Of a stretch of 39,716 bases of DNA, positions 17,596 through 25,830 are shown one piece after another. Both the position numbers and the translations under genes were made by a program. The notes beneath the pieces are model-generated. The model was not told where the DNA came from. It saw only the letters and a list, made by a program, of their open reading frames with translations, and did not search any database. Location of the stretch: NCBI GenBank assembly GCA_040830545.1, contig JBFOMB010000187.1, positions 1-39,716 of the forward strand, read 5' to 3'. Every line of letters starts with the position of its first letter. The first letter of the stretch is position 1. The DNA is from HXMU1420-2 sp040830545. GTDB lineage: Bacteria; Pseudomonadota; Alphaproteobacteria; Rhodobacterales; Rhodobacteraceae.

Positions 17596-19878
17596 ATGGC
17601 CGCCACGGATCAGTTGGAAAAATACAGCCGGGGTTGGCTGCTGACACGCTATGCGCGTGGTCGGATTCAGTATTTCTGGATTCGGCAGGCGCTGACGATG
17701 TTGGGATGTCTGGTCCTGGGCATCGTTAACGGCCCGATCTTTGGATTTGCGGCCCTTTGGATCACGATACTGGGCGAGGGGCTGGATTACATCTGCCTGT
17801 CCAGGGTGCCTGACCAGATCGCTCGTGGTGAACCGCTGGAGCGTGTTGAATCCCTATGTTTCTATTCCGCCGCCTTCAACGCGCTGGCTCTTGTTGGATG
17901 TGTCGTGCTCAGTTGGGTTGGCCCGAACACGCAAAATGAACCACTTTTCGGCATGGCCTTCCTGATGGCAGCGGCCATGAACGCAGGTTTGTCGCTGCCT
18001 TATCATCGTTCAGCCGTGAAGGTACGCCTTGTGTTCTACGGTGCGGCTGCAGCGGGTTTCTTTCTGCACCAATGGTTTGGCTGGAACCATGGACACGATT
18101 TGATGTTCATGGAATTCGCCAGTGCGTTGATCATGGCCTACCTGGTTTACATGTACATTGTTCATATCAATTTGAACTTTCGCATATCACGGCTCAACAC
18201 TGAGAAATTGATCGAAGCAAATGGTGAATTGCGTGAAAGCCAGCGGGAAGCTCACAGGTTGTCACTGGTTGTCAAAAACACCCATGATTCCGTGTTGCTG
18301 ATGGATGCCCAACGACGCGTGTTTTGGGCCAACGACGCGTTTTGTGAGGCGACAGGTTTCGAACTGGATGAGGTGATTGGGCTGACTTCGGAAAGCTTGA
18401 TGGTCGGGTCTGAGGCTGACAAGACGGTTCTGCGTGGTATCCGCCAATCGTTGGGCGAGGGCCGTTCTGCACGGGGCGAGGTGCAGGGGTTGACGAAAAA
18501 CGGCAAAAACCGGTGGGTGGATGTCAACGTGTTGCCCGTCCTGGATGAAAACGGCGATCTGGAATTCATTGCCAGTGTCGGACGAGATGTCACTGAAGCC
18601 CGCCGCAATGCACAGGAGTTGAAAGCCGCCAAACTCTCGGCGGAACAGGCGGCAAAGGCCAAAGCAGAGTTTCTGGCCACCATGAGCCATGAAATCCGAA
18701 CACCAATGAATGGCGTGACCGGTATGGCGGAACTTCTGTCGGAAACCGCCTTATCGGAAGAACAGCAGGAATACACCTCGACCATCAGGGATTCTGCCTT
18801 TGCACTGCTGACGATCATCAACGACGTTTTGGATCTGTCAAAGCTGGAAGCCGGAAAAATGACGCTGAGCCCAGTGTCGTTCAGTCTGCGGGATTGTCTG
18901 GACAATGTCCTGCGTCTGTTGCGCCAGCAGGCTCAGGACAAGTCCCTGTCGCTGGAATTGGAGATGGCGCAGAACGTGCCCCCGATGATCTATGCGGATG
19001 ACGGGCGCATTCGGCAGATTCTGCTGAACCTGATCGGCAACGCAATCAAGTTCACGGAAACCGGTGGCATAGTTGTGCGCGTTTCGGCGGAGAAGTCGGA
19101 TGAAGACGAACGGGTCGAACTGTGCCTCAAGGTGATAGACACCGGAATTGGTATCGAACCGGATCGTTTGGCCGATATCTTTGACAGTTTTGCGCAGGCT
19201 GAAGGAGACACGGCCCGTCGGTTCGGTGGCACCGGGCTGGGTCTGACAATCTCGCGCCGTTTGGCTGAGGCTATGGATGGGTCGCTGACAGCAACGTCCT
19301 GCCCGGGGCAAGGATCCAGTTTTGTCGCGGTTCTTGTGGTTGGCGAAGGACAACAGGTGACACCCTGCGCCAAGGTGTCGAAAGCAGTATCCGAGGAAGG
19401 TCTGGCACATCTGGCTGACACGCATATTCTCGTCGCAGAAGACAATCGCGTCAATCGGCGGTTGTTGGAGCGATTCCTGTCCGGAACCGTGGGCACCGTC
19501 AGCTTTGCCCATGATGGTCGGCAGGCTGTCGAGATGCACACAGAGGAATGCCCCGACCTGATCCTCATGGACATGTCGATGCCTGTTCTGAACGGGCTGG
19601 ACGCGACAAGGGAAATCCGCGCGTCCGGTCGCGCGCAACCCCGGATCGTCGCCCTGACCGCCAACGCGTTTGACACCGACCGTAACGCTTGTCTGGAGGC
19701 CGGGATGGATGGCTTCCTCACGAAACCCGTCCGCAAGGCCGATCTGCTGCGCAGTATTACGGCGCAGTTGCGCCCAGGACACGGAAATCCCTTTGAAGCC
19801 GGGTCCGTTTCTGGCCTAACAATGGCTGAATCGGCATCAGAGGGCACAGAAATTGGACATCGCCGCACGAGTCTATAA
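17596..19878 (+). CDS. Membrane hybrid sensor histidine kinase (TM-PAS-HisKA-HATPase-REC)
   Basis: Protein of 760 residues. Five to six hydrophobic helices cover ~25-200. A PAS domain (~215-330, ending FIASVGRDVTEARR) and a short coiled coil follow. HisKA carries the phospho-acceptor His365 in MSHEIRTPMNG. The HATPase domain has the N-box NLIGNAIKF (Asn482), DTGIGIEPD and GTGLGLTIS. A receiver domain (~610-730) has phospho-acceptor Asp659 in LMDMSMPVLNG and the TKPVRKADLL lysine. There is no HPt domain, so the output partner must lie elsewhere. The gene sits between pncA and pncB and overlaps the pncB start by 26 bases, which suggests cotranscription. A link to NAD metabolism is inference from position only. 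Confidence 0.92.
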   Translation: MAATDQLEKYSRGWLLTRYARGRIQYFWIRQALTMLGCLVLGIVNGPIFGFAALWITILGEGLDYICLSRVPDQIARGEPLERVESLCFYSAAFNALALVGCVVLSWVGPNTQNEPLFGMAFLMAAAMNAGLSLPYHRSAVKVRLVFYGAAAAGFFLHQWFGWNHGHDLMFMEFASALIMAYLVYMYIVHINLNFRISRLNTEKLIEANGELRESQREAHRLSLVVKNTHDSVLLMDAQRRVFWANDAFCEATGFELDEVIGLTSESLMVGSEADKTVLRGIRQSLGEGRSARGEVQGLTKNGKNRWVDVNVLPVLDENGDLEFIASVGRDVTEARRNAQELKAAKLSAEQAAKAKAEFLATMSHEIRTPMNGVTGMAELLSETALSEEQQEYTSTIRDSAFALLTIINDVLDLSKLEAGKMTLSPVSFSLRDCLDNVLRLLRQQAQDKSLSLELEMAQNVPPMIYADDGRIRQILLNLIGNAIKFTETGGIVVRVSAEKSDEDERVELCLKVIDTGIGIEPDRLADIFDSFAQAEGDTARRFGGTGLGLTISRRLAEAMDGSLTATSCPGQGSSFVAVLVVGEGQQVTPCAKVSKAVSEEGLAHLADTHILVAEDNRVNRRLLERFLSGTVGTVSFAHDGRQAVEMHTEECPDLILMDMSMPVLNGLDATREIRASGRAQPRIVALTANAFDTDRNACLEAGMDGFLTKPVRKADLLRSITAQLRPGHGNPFEAGSVSGLTMAESASEGTEIGHRRTSL

Positions 19879-21142
19879 CCACAAATGGAAGATCGACCCG
19901 ATTGTCCGGTCCCTGATCGACACGGATTTTTACAAGCTTCTGATGTGCCAGTCGGTGTTTCGAAACAAGTCCGACACCCGCGTTACGTTTTCCCTTATCA
20001 ACCGGTCCAAGGACGTGCCACTGGCCCGCCTGATCGACGAAGGCGAGCTGCGCGAACAACTGGACCATATCCGGTCCCTGCGGCTCAGCCGGGGGGAAAG
20101 CACCTGGCTGCGGGGCAACACCTTTTATGGTAAACGCCAGATGTTCCGCCCAGACTTCATGGAGTGGTTCGAGAACCTGCAATTGCCGCCATATCACCTG
20201 GAGCGTATCGGCGATCAGTATGAACTGACCTTCGAGGGAGCATGGCCGGAGGTCATGTTATGGGAAATCCCCGCGCTCGCCGTTTTGATGGAACTGCGGG
20301 GCCGAGCGGTTTTGAACGGTTTGGGGCGGTTCGAACTACAGGTGCTGTACGCGCGGGCCATGACCAAGCTTTGGGAAAAGATAGAAAGCCTACGCAGTAT
20401 CGACGACCTGCGCATTGCCGATTTCGGCACGCGTCGGAGACACTCGTTCCTGTGGCAGGATTGGTGTGTGCAGGCGCTGATGGAGGGGCTGGGCGACAAA
20501 TTTGTCGGAACGGCAAACTGCGTGATCGGCATGCGCCGCGAGGTTGAGGCGATTGGCACCAACGCTCACGAACTGCCAATGGTTTACAGCGCTCTGACCA
20601 ACGGTGATACGGCGCTGGCCGCCGCACCTTATGATGTTCTGTCGGATTGGCACGAAGAACATGACGGCAACCTGCGGATCATTCTGCCGGATACGTACGG
20701 AACCAGGGGCTTCCTGGAAAACGCGCCGGATTGGTTGGCCGGCTGGACGGGCATTCGTATTGATTCCGGTGACCCGGCGACCGGGGCTGAAACCGCTATC
20801 GACTGGTGGACACGGCGCGGCGAGGACCCGAAGGAAAAGCTGATCATTTTCTCCGACGGGCTGGACGTGCACAAGATTGCCGAGTTGCACAGCCAGTTTG
20901 CGGGCCGGGTCAAAGTGTCGTTCGGCTGGGGCACCTTGCTGACCAACGACTTCCGCAATCTGGTGCCGGACAATGCGCTGGCTCCTTTTTCACTGGTGTG
21001 TAAAGCGGTCGCAGCGGACGGCAGGCCAACGGTCAAACTGTCGGACAACCCGGAAAAGGCAATGGGACCGGCTGACGAGATCGAAAGGTACAAACGCGTC
21101 TTTGGTGTCGGCGAACAGACAGCCTATGCGGTTGAGGTCTGA
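19853..21142 (+). CDS. pncB: Nicotinate phosphoribosyltransferase PncB
   Basis: Protein of 429 residues that makes nicotinate mononucleotide from nicotinate and PRPP with ATP hydrolysis. The start is probably the TTG at 19853, giving MDIAARVYNHKWK, which fits the usual N-terminus of alphaproteobacterial PncB; a GAGGG lies upstream. Family motifs: TDFYKLLMCQ, FGTRRRHSF, the conserved His in NAHELPMVYSAL (site of phosphorylation in the family), IRIDSGDP and FGWGTLLTND. The length matches the family. Its first 26 bases lie inside the kinase gene, so translation is likely coupled. Together with pncA it completes conversion of nicotinamide to NaMN. Confidence 0.93.
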   Translation: MDIAARVYNHKWKIDPIVRSLIDTDFYKLLMCQSVFRNKSDTRVTFSLINRSKDVPLARLIDEGELREQLDHIRSLRLSRGESTWLRGNTFYGKRQMFRPDFMEWFENLQLPPYHLERIGDQYELTFEGAWPEVMLWEIPALAVLMELRGRAVLNGLGRFELQVLYARAMTKLWEKIESLRSIDDLRIADFGTRRRHSFLWQDWCVQALMEGLGDKFVGTANCVIGMRREVEAIGTNAHELPMVYSALTNGDTALAAAPYDVLSDWHEEHDGNLRIILPDTYGTRGFLENAPDWLAGWTGIRIDSGDPATGAETAIDWWTRRGEDPKEKLIIFSDGLDVHKIAELHSQFAGRVKVSFGWGTLLTNDFRNLVPDNALAPFSLVCKAVAADGRPTVKLSDNPEKAMGPADEIERYKRVFGVGEQTAYAVEV

Positions 21143-22692
21143 CAGCTGGCGTCAATCGCATAGCCTTCGACGGGTTCAGCCACGTTGTGCAACTCCAACC
21201 GCCCCAACGGAATGGCGCTGGGCGCTTCGACCGCAATGTCTTGGGTCACAACGATCTTGTGCCCCTGCGTTTTGCCGTGATCACCCAATCGGGCTGCGAT
21301 GTTTGCCGCTGACCCGATCACCGTGAAATCCAACCGCGCTTGTGAACCGACATTGCCGTACATGACATTGCCATAAGCGATGCCCATGACGCATCGGCAA
21401 TCCAGGCCCTCGGTCGATTGGTTGATCTGGTTCAGGCCTTCAACGATATCACATCCCGCCTTCACCGCGTTGCGACGGGCTGCGACCGGGTCATCGCCTG
21501 CTGGGAAGATCGCTAAAACCGCGTCGCCGATGAATTTCAACACCTCGCCGCCATGTTCCTCGACCCGCGTTGCGATGGTTTCGAAAAACTGGTTTAGCAG
21601 GTCCAGAAACGCCTCGCGACCCAGGTCGGTTTCCAACCGGGTTGAGGCGCGCATGTCGCAGAACATGATCGCGGCATCGATCTCTTCACCGTCACCGCGC
21701 CGGATCTCACCACCCAGAACGCGACCGCCCGCCCGCGTGCCGACATAGGTTTCCAGCAGCGCCATGGAGTTGGTGCGCTGATTGAACACCTCATAAAATC
21801 GGCTGATGATCGCGGAACACTCGAAAATCAGCCCCAGATTGGCGGTCGTGAACCCGTCTGGATGATCCGAGGTAATTGTCATGACATTCGTCTGCCCGTC
21901 CGAGAACGGCAACGGCATCGCGACGTAGTCGGTGGCCCCCTGGCTGCGCAAATCCTCGATGATCGGAAATGCATTGTCGTCATATTCTACGCCGATTTTC
22001 TGGCGCACACCGCCCAAGCCCCGGGACACATGCAGCAATGGGCTGTTGACGAAACCGGGGTGGTCGTAAATCTCGTAAGACGGGGCAAAGGTCGCGACGC
22101 CCTCTTCTCCCTTTTTCCAGATATAGTTCTTGCCCGCGATCAGCGGGTGCAGGGACCAGATCAGGATGCTCAGACGCGAAACCGCCACGCCGTTTTCCAG
22201 CAGCTTTTCCGCCAGTGCTTCGGTCAGTTCCTCAGGCGTCTTGCAGGCCCACGCGGCACGCAGCAGCCAATCGACCAGCGGCCCGCTGACATTGCCATAG
22301 TTCGGCATGGCAAGGTCGCTGTCCTCGGCCTCGATCTCCACACCCGCGGTGGGCATGAAGCCGAAATAGCCCTCGATCTCCCGACTTTCGGGCAGCGCCT
22401 TCTGATAGGTCCAGGCGGCATTCGACAACGTGCGGTCGGGCAACGTGATGTCGCGATAGGTCGCCGTGCCCTTGAACGGGCAGAAGGTCTGCAGGCTGGT
22501 GGGCGCGGAAAAATCGGCAATGATGTTTTCGGGCGGAAAATACACCGCAGGCGATAGCCGCGTTTCATACATCACCTTGGCCCGCGTGCTGCTGGCCAGC
22601 ACAATATCGCCGATTCGGGCGGTGACCCTTCCCGGTATATCCTCGACAACGATACCGTAACCGGTGGAAACTGTGCGCGCATGCGTGTTCAT
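21124..22692 (-). CDS. DUF427 / class III adenylate cyclase fusion
   Basis: Protein of 522 residues. The ATG at 22692 is chosen over an upstream alternative at 22782 because a GGGGA lies just before it. Residues ~17-115 match the small DUF427 domain (VLASSTRAKVMYET, VYFPPENI, FCPFKGTATY, WTYQKALPE, GYFGFMP). A middle region (~140-310) looks like the sensor part common in this cyclase type. The class III catalytic domain (~335-510) has the first metal Asp346 (FCDMRAST), KFIGDAVLAIF with the second metal Asp, and the NIAARL segment with the transition-state Asn and Arg. The usual VxGDxVN is TVIGSAAN, so the Asp of that motif is Ser. No TM segment is seen. It converges on pncB with a 19-base overlap. 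Confidence 0.88.
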   Translation of the reverse strand: MNTHARTVSTGYGIVVEDIPGRVTARIGDIVLASSTRAKVMYETRLSPAVYFPPENIIADFSAPTSLQTFCPFKGTATYRDITLPDRTLSNAAWTYQKALPESREIEGYFGFMPTAGVEIEAEDSDLAMPNYGNVSGPLVDWLLRAAWACKTPEELTEALAEKLLENGVAVSRLSILIWSLHPLIAGKNYIWKKGEEGVATFAPSYEIYDHPGFVNSPLLHVSRGLGGVRQKIGVEYDDNAFPIIEDLRSQGATDYVAMPLPFSDGQTNVMTITSDHPDGFTTANLGLIFECSAIISRFYEVFNQRTNSMALLETYVGTRAGGRVLGGEIRRGDGEEIDAAIMFCDMRASTRLETDLGREAFLDLLNQFFETIATRVEEHGGEVLKFIGDAVLAIFPAGDDPVAARRNAVKAGCDIVEGLNQINQSTEGLDCRCVMGIAYGNVMYGNVGSQARLDFTVIGSAANIAARLGDHGKTQGHKIVVTQDIAVEAPSAIPLGRLELHNVAEPVEGYAIDASCQTSTA

Positions 22693-22810
22693 GGTATCCC
22701 CGTGATCCGCCCCGGTTTGCGATGTGACGCGGTTTCCTAGAAGATGGGGAGGCGCAGGTCCATTGCAAGTCGTTCCGTTCAAACGGGGTCCACACAGGAA
22801 AGGTCAGCGA

Positions 22811-23119
22811 ATGATGCGTTCAATTCTGGCGATTGTGCTGACGGTGTTGTTCACCGCGCCCAGCGTGGGTGCGTCCCTCATTGGCTCACCATGTTTTTGC
22901 GCGCAGGCGTGCCAGCTGCGTGGCATTTCGATTCCAGTGTGGACGGACCCGGCGGGCGCGCAGGTTTCCCAGGCCAGTTGTCCACCCGCAAACCAGACGC
23001 AGATATACCAGTATGGCCACTTGTGCAGCTGCTATGACCCCTTGGACTGGTATCGTCTGCAAAACGATTTACGCCCGTCCCAGACCGGGGTTGAAACTCC
23101 GCCCTACAAAGGGCCTTAG
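22811..23119 (+). CDS. Small secreted cysteine-rich protein, function unknown
   Basis: Protein of 102 residues. The ATG at 22811 is preceded by GGAAAGG with a seven-base spacer. Residues 1-22 form a signal peptide (MMRSILAIVLTVLFTAPSVGAS). The mature part has six cysteines (CFC, AC, SC and CSC), which suggests disulfide bonds in the periplasm or outside the cell. I do not recognise the family. It is divergent from the DUF427-cyclase gene. Confidence 0.65.
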   Translation: MMRSILAIVLTVLFTAPSVGASLIGSPCFCAQACQLRGISIPVWTDPAGAQVSQASCPPANQTQIYQYGHLCSCYDPLDWYRLQNDLRPSQTGVETPPYKGP

Positions 23120-23327
23120 AAAACCGTGAAGTTAGGATCACTGCGCGGAATCAAGCCCGCAGGGCGCCGCGCATCGCCGGGCCGCCCCACGGCACGGCGA
23201 TTTGGCTGGTCGAAGTGCGTGCCGGTGAGGGTGTACGGATTTTGCGGGCATAAAGTGCGTGACCACAATGTCGGATCGCCGTACCTCGGCCCGTCGAAGC
23301 ACGGCTTTACCCAAACGCCCACGCTCC
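23120..23327. other. Intergenic gap, nothing clearly recognised
   Basis: This 208-base gap lies between the convergent small secreted protein gene and the membrane regulator gene. A 68-codon minus-strand frame (23116-23322) starts just after the regulator stop, but it lacks a clear ribosome-binding site and family resemblance. No T-rich hairpin terminator was found. Confidence 0.35.
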
Positions 23328-24032
23328 CTAAAGAACCCGGATCACATCCTTGTCGATGGCCAGCATATACCCCCGCCGCGCCACGGTTTTCACCAACAGT
23401 TCGCTGACCATCTGATTGCCCAATGTATCCCGCAGCCGTTTGATCCGCGTGGCGCCCGCCGCTTCGTCACAATCAGCGGCGTCGCGACCGGATATCATCG
23501 CCTCGATCTCAGCCCCGCTCAGGATGTCGTCATCCATCCGCGCCTCAGCCAGCACGGACAGGGTCTCAATCGCCGCCGCCGTCAGCTTGAAATCCATGTT
23601 GTTGAGGTAAACCGTGTTCTCATCCCGGCTGATCAAAAGCGAATTGACCTGAATCCCGGCCTGTTCGATCTGCGCCATACGCCGGTTCAGAACAACCAGC
23701 ATGACCAGAAACACCAGCGACGCGATCAGCAACGCGGTTGCAAAAACCAGCAGCACAAAGATCACCAGCCTGTAGCTGGATAACGTGTCGGAAAATGCCG
23801 TGCCCGACTGCGCCAGAATCTCCAGCAGCTTCACTTCGGCCTGACTCTGTAGATTGGCGTTTTCGATAAACAGCCGTTCAACCCGGGCATTAAACGCATT
23901 GGCATCGGGCAGGGTAAGGAACAGGACCGTGGCCGCCGCAATCAGGATCACGACGATGGCCGCAATCCCCAGTGCAACGATCCGTGTGCCCGAACGCCGC
24001 GCGTCAGTAACGGAGGTAGTTGGGACCTGCAT
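23328..24032 (-). CDS. Membrane-anchored winged-helix transcriptional regulator
   Basis: Protein of 234 residues with GGAGAGG before the ATG. Two hydrophobic helices (~18-40 and ~87-112) flank a ~45-residue extracytoplasmic loop rich in Asn/Gln/Glu. The C-terminal half, after ~135, resembles an OmpR/PhoB-type winged helix: FKLTAAAIETLSVLAEAR, then ATRIKRLRDTLG and a wing VKTVARRGYMLAI. Both ends are predicted cytosolic. One-component membrane regulators such as ToxR/CadC have the DNA-binding domain first; here it comes last. Its start overlaps the end of the upstream small secreted protein gene by 29 bases, so the two share an operon and perhaps a signal pathway. Confidence 0.75.
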   Translation of the reverse strand: MQVPTTSVTDARRSGTRIVALGIAAIVVILIAAATVLFLTLPDANAFNARVERLFIENANLQSQAEVKLLEILAQSGTAFSDTLSSYRLVIFVLLVFATALLIASLVFLVMLVVLNRRMAQIEQAGIQVNSLLISRDENTVYLNNMDFKLTAAAIETLSVLAEARMDDDILSGAEIEAMISGRDAADCDEAAGATRIKRLRDTLGNQMVSELLVKTVARRGYMLAIDKDVIRVL

Positions 24033-24291
24033 CGCCTCTCCTCTGCGACAGACCCTCGGGACCGAAAACCGACATCACGGTCAACAACGTCCACCCACCT
24101 CGCGCCAGACGCGGGGCCAGTTCCTGCGCTGCTGCGCCCGCTGAACAGGGTCCCTGTATCTGCGCGATTCCATAGTGCAGCCGCAGGGGCGCGTCCTGCT
24201 TCGCCTTGTAGTCCGCATAACACTCGGCTGACGCCGACAGGGCGACGCCGCTGAGCATTCCGACAAGCATGATGAGACGGAAATGTTTCAT
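24004..24291 (-). CDS. Small secreted protein of unknown function, paired with the membrane regulator
   Basis: Protein of 95 residues. The ATG at 24291 gives a clean signal peptide (MKHFRLIMLVGMLSGVALSASA, cleavage before ECYADYK); an upstream ATG at 24333 would put a polar stretch in front of it. The mature part has two cysteines (ECYAD, GPCSAG) and ends GDAGPNYLRY. The family is not recognised by name, though Rhodobacteraceae proteins with this kind of C-terminus seem familiar. Its last 29 bases overlap the regulator gene. It might be a periplasmic input protein for the regulator; that is inference. Confidence 0.7.
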   Translation of the reverse strand: MKHFRLIMLVGMLSGVALSASAECYADYKAKQDAPLRLHYGIAQIQGPCSAGAAAQELAPRLARGGWTLLTVMSVFGPEGLSQRRGDAGPNYLRY

Positions 24292-24300
24292 ACCCGTACC

Positions 24301-24330
24301 CTGCCTGCGGAAAGGCAGATATTCAATATC
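24301..24330. promoter_or_regulatory. Two adjacent dyads upstream of the secreted protein/regulator operon
   Basis: CTGCCT (24301-24306) pairs with AGGCAG (24313-24318). Directly adjoining is the palindrome GATATT-C-AATATC (24318-24330). A further GATATTG occurs at 24371-24377. The pair sits just upstream of the minus-strand operon start and could be an operator for the membrane regulator or for a divergent promoter. No factor is identified. Confidence 0.35.
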
Positions 24331-24464
24331 CACAGGGCTTTGCGCCGACGTTATGCGATAACATTCCGCCGATATTGCTTGAAATCGCCGTGTGAGCCGA
24401 GGGTGAGGACATCACCGGCGCGGTCCTGTCACTCAGGGACCCGCCACATCAATCGGAGGCGAAC

Positions 24465-24938
24465 ATGATCCCGCGTATTACCAATTTCACCAAGTTCATC
24501 GTAATGACCGCAACCGTGGTTGCACTGGCCGCACCGGGTCCGGCCCGCGCCAGCGACAGCAGCAAGATTCTGGCAGGCCTGCTGGGCGTGGTCATCGTCG
24601 GGGCCGCATTGTCGGAACTGGCCGACAAGCAAAAGTCACGCTCGCATCCACAATACGCACCCGTTGGCCGTGCCAATCATGGCCACACCGTGCAGCCCCG
24701 CGCGCTGCCGTCCCACGTGCAGCGTTACACCCTGCCCAACAAATGTGTCCGCGCAGGCAACCCGCAGGCTGGCAATGCGTTGCTGGGGCGTGGGTGCCTG
24801 AAGCGCCACTACGGCTACGCGGACTCGCTGCCGGGCAATTGCACGGTGAAGTACTGGAACCAGCGCAAGGGCGACGTGCGCAAGGGCTACGCGCTGAACT
24901 GCCTGCACAAGCACGGCTACCGCATGGCGCACTACTGA
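24465..24938 (+). CDS. Secreted protein of unknown function with four cysteines
   Basis: Protein of 157 residues with GGAGG before the ATG. The signal peptide spans ~1-30 (VVALAAPGPARAS). A second hydrophobic stretch (ILAGLLGVVIVGAALSEL) follows at ~35-52, so it may stay membrane-attached. The basic C-terminal half has four regularly spaced cysteines (NKCVRAG, RGCLKRHYG, GNCTVKYW, LNCLHKHGY), suggesting two disulfides. Proteins of this layout are common in Rhodobacteraceae without assigned function. An intrinsic terminator follows at 25040-25067. Confidence 0.75.
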   Translation: MIPRITNFTKFIVMTATVVALAAPGPARASDSSKILAGLLGVVIVGAALSELADKQKSRSHPQYAPVGRANHGHTVQPRALPSHVQRYTLPNKCVRAGNPQAGNALLGRGCLKRHYGYADSLPGNCTVKYWNQRKGDVRKGYALNCLHKHGYRMAHY

Positions 24939-25039
24939 TCTGCCGTCACCAGGCCTGACTACCTCGTCAGTCGAGCAGGCCCCGACACAGCCAGACAAGG
25001 CAGGCGGGAAAACCGGCATCCGAATGATGCCACACCTAC

Positions 25040-25067
25040 CGGGGGGGCGATCCCCCCGTTTCTTTTT
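25040..25067 (+). terminator. Rho-independent terminator after the secreted protein gene
   Basis: CGGGGGG (25040-25046) pairs with CCCCCCG (25052-25058) around a five-base loop and is followed by TTTCTTTTT (25059-25067). It separates the secreted protein gene from rnhB. Confidence 0.85.
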
Positions 25068-25108
25068 GTCCGATTGCAGGGCCCTTGGCCCTTTAGTAGC
25101 CCGGACAC

Positions 25109-25735
25109 ATGAAAACCGGACCCGACGACAGCCTCGAACGTGCGCTCCAGGCGCAAGGATACCTTCGCATTGCGGGCGTGGACGAGGTTGGGCGTGGCCC
25201 GCTCGCCGGACCAGTGACCGCAGCAGCAGTGGTGTTTGACCTGGGGCACATCCCTTCGGGTCTGAACGACTCCAAGGCTCTGTCCGCAAAACGCCGCGAG
25301 ACATTGGCCGAAGAGATCTACGCGCTGGGCGATGTCAGCATCGCGCACGCCACCGTTCAGGAAATCGACGACCTGAACATCCTGCGCGCCAGCCACCTTG
25401 CCATGGAACGCGCGGTGGCAGGGTTGTCGTCACCACCCGACGCCCTGTTGATCGATGGCAACCTGATCCCCGCCAATCTGACCCAACCGGCACAGGCCGT
25501 GGTCAAGGGCGACGCGCGCTCCGTTTCGATTTCAGCGGCCTCAATTGTGGCAAAAATTTGTCGTGACCGGATCATGGTTGAATTGGCGCAACAGCATCCG
25601 GGCTACGGATGGGATACAAATGCCGGATATCCATCAAAAAGCCACAAAGTGGCTCTGCAAAATCTTGGGGTGACCCCACATCATAGGCGTTCGTTCAAAC
25701 CCGTCTACAATATCTTGTATCAAGATAAATCGTAA
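25109..25735 (+). CDS. rnhB: Ribonuclease HII
   Basis: Protein of 208 residues that nicks RNA in RNA-DNA hybrids, including single ribonucleotides in DNA. The type 2 RNase H signature is DEVGRGPLAGPV with Asp25 and Glu26. LLIDGN supplies Asp116, and DARSVSISAASIVAKICRD carries the next conserved acidic residue and the SIAAASIVAK-type motif. The C-terminal GYPSKSHKVAL and HHRRSFKPV are typical. ccrM follows after 95 bases on the same strand. The last part of the gene is more AT-rich than its neighbours as it runs into the ccrM leader. Confidence 0.95.
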   Translation: MKTGPDDSLERALQAQGYLRIAGVDEVGRGPLAGPVTAAAVVFDLGHIPSGLNDSKALSAKRRETLAEEIYALGDVSIAHATVQEIDDLNILRASHLAMERAVAGLSSPPDALLIDGNLIPANLTQPAQAVVKGDARSVSISAASIVAKICRDRIMVELAQQHPGYGWDTNAGYPSKSHKVALQNLGVTPHHRRSFKPVYNILYQDKS

Positions 25736-25830
25736 ACCATTGATTCAATAAAGAATTTGACCGCGAATCGGCTTTGACTCATCCTGCCAACAACCAACGA
25801 GCGCAAAAGCGCCGGGGACAGAGGCAGACT
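25736..25830 (+). promoter_or_regulatory. ccrM leader with three GANTC sites
   Basis: GATTC (25742-25746), GAATC (25765-25769) and GACTC (25776-25780) fall within 39 bases just before ccrM. The first lies at the centre of the palindrome ATTGA-T-TCAAT (25739-25749). CcrM methylates GANTC, so the gene probably responds to its own methylation state, as known for Caulobacter ccrM. A degenerate CtrA-like pair (TAAA-N7-TTCA, 25733-25747) overlaps the rnhB stop but is weak. Confidence 0.6.

Noticed and set aside
23116..23322. 68-codon minus-strand frame after the membrane regulator
   Set aside because: Position would suit a third operon gene, but there is no clear ribosome-binding site, signal peptide or family resemblance.
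25733..25747. CtrA box before ccrM
   Set aside because: Spacing of seven is right, but each half-site matches only three of four bases; it is mentioned as weak and not called.
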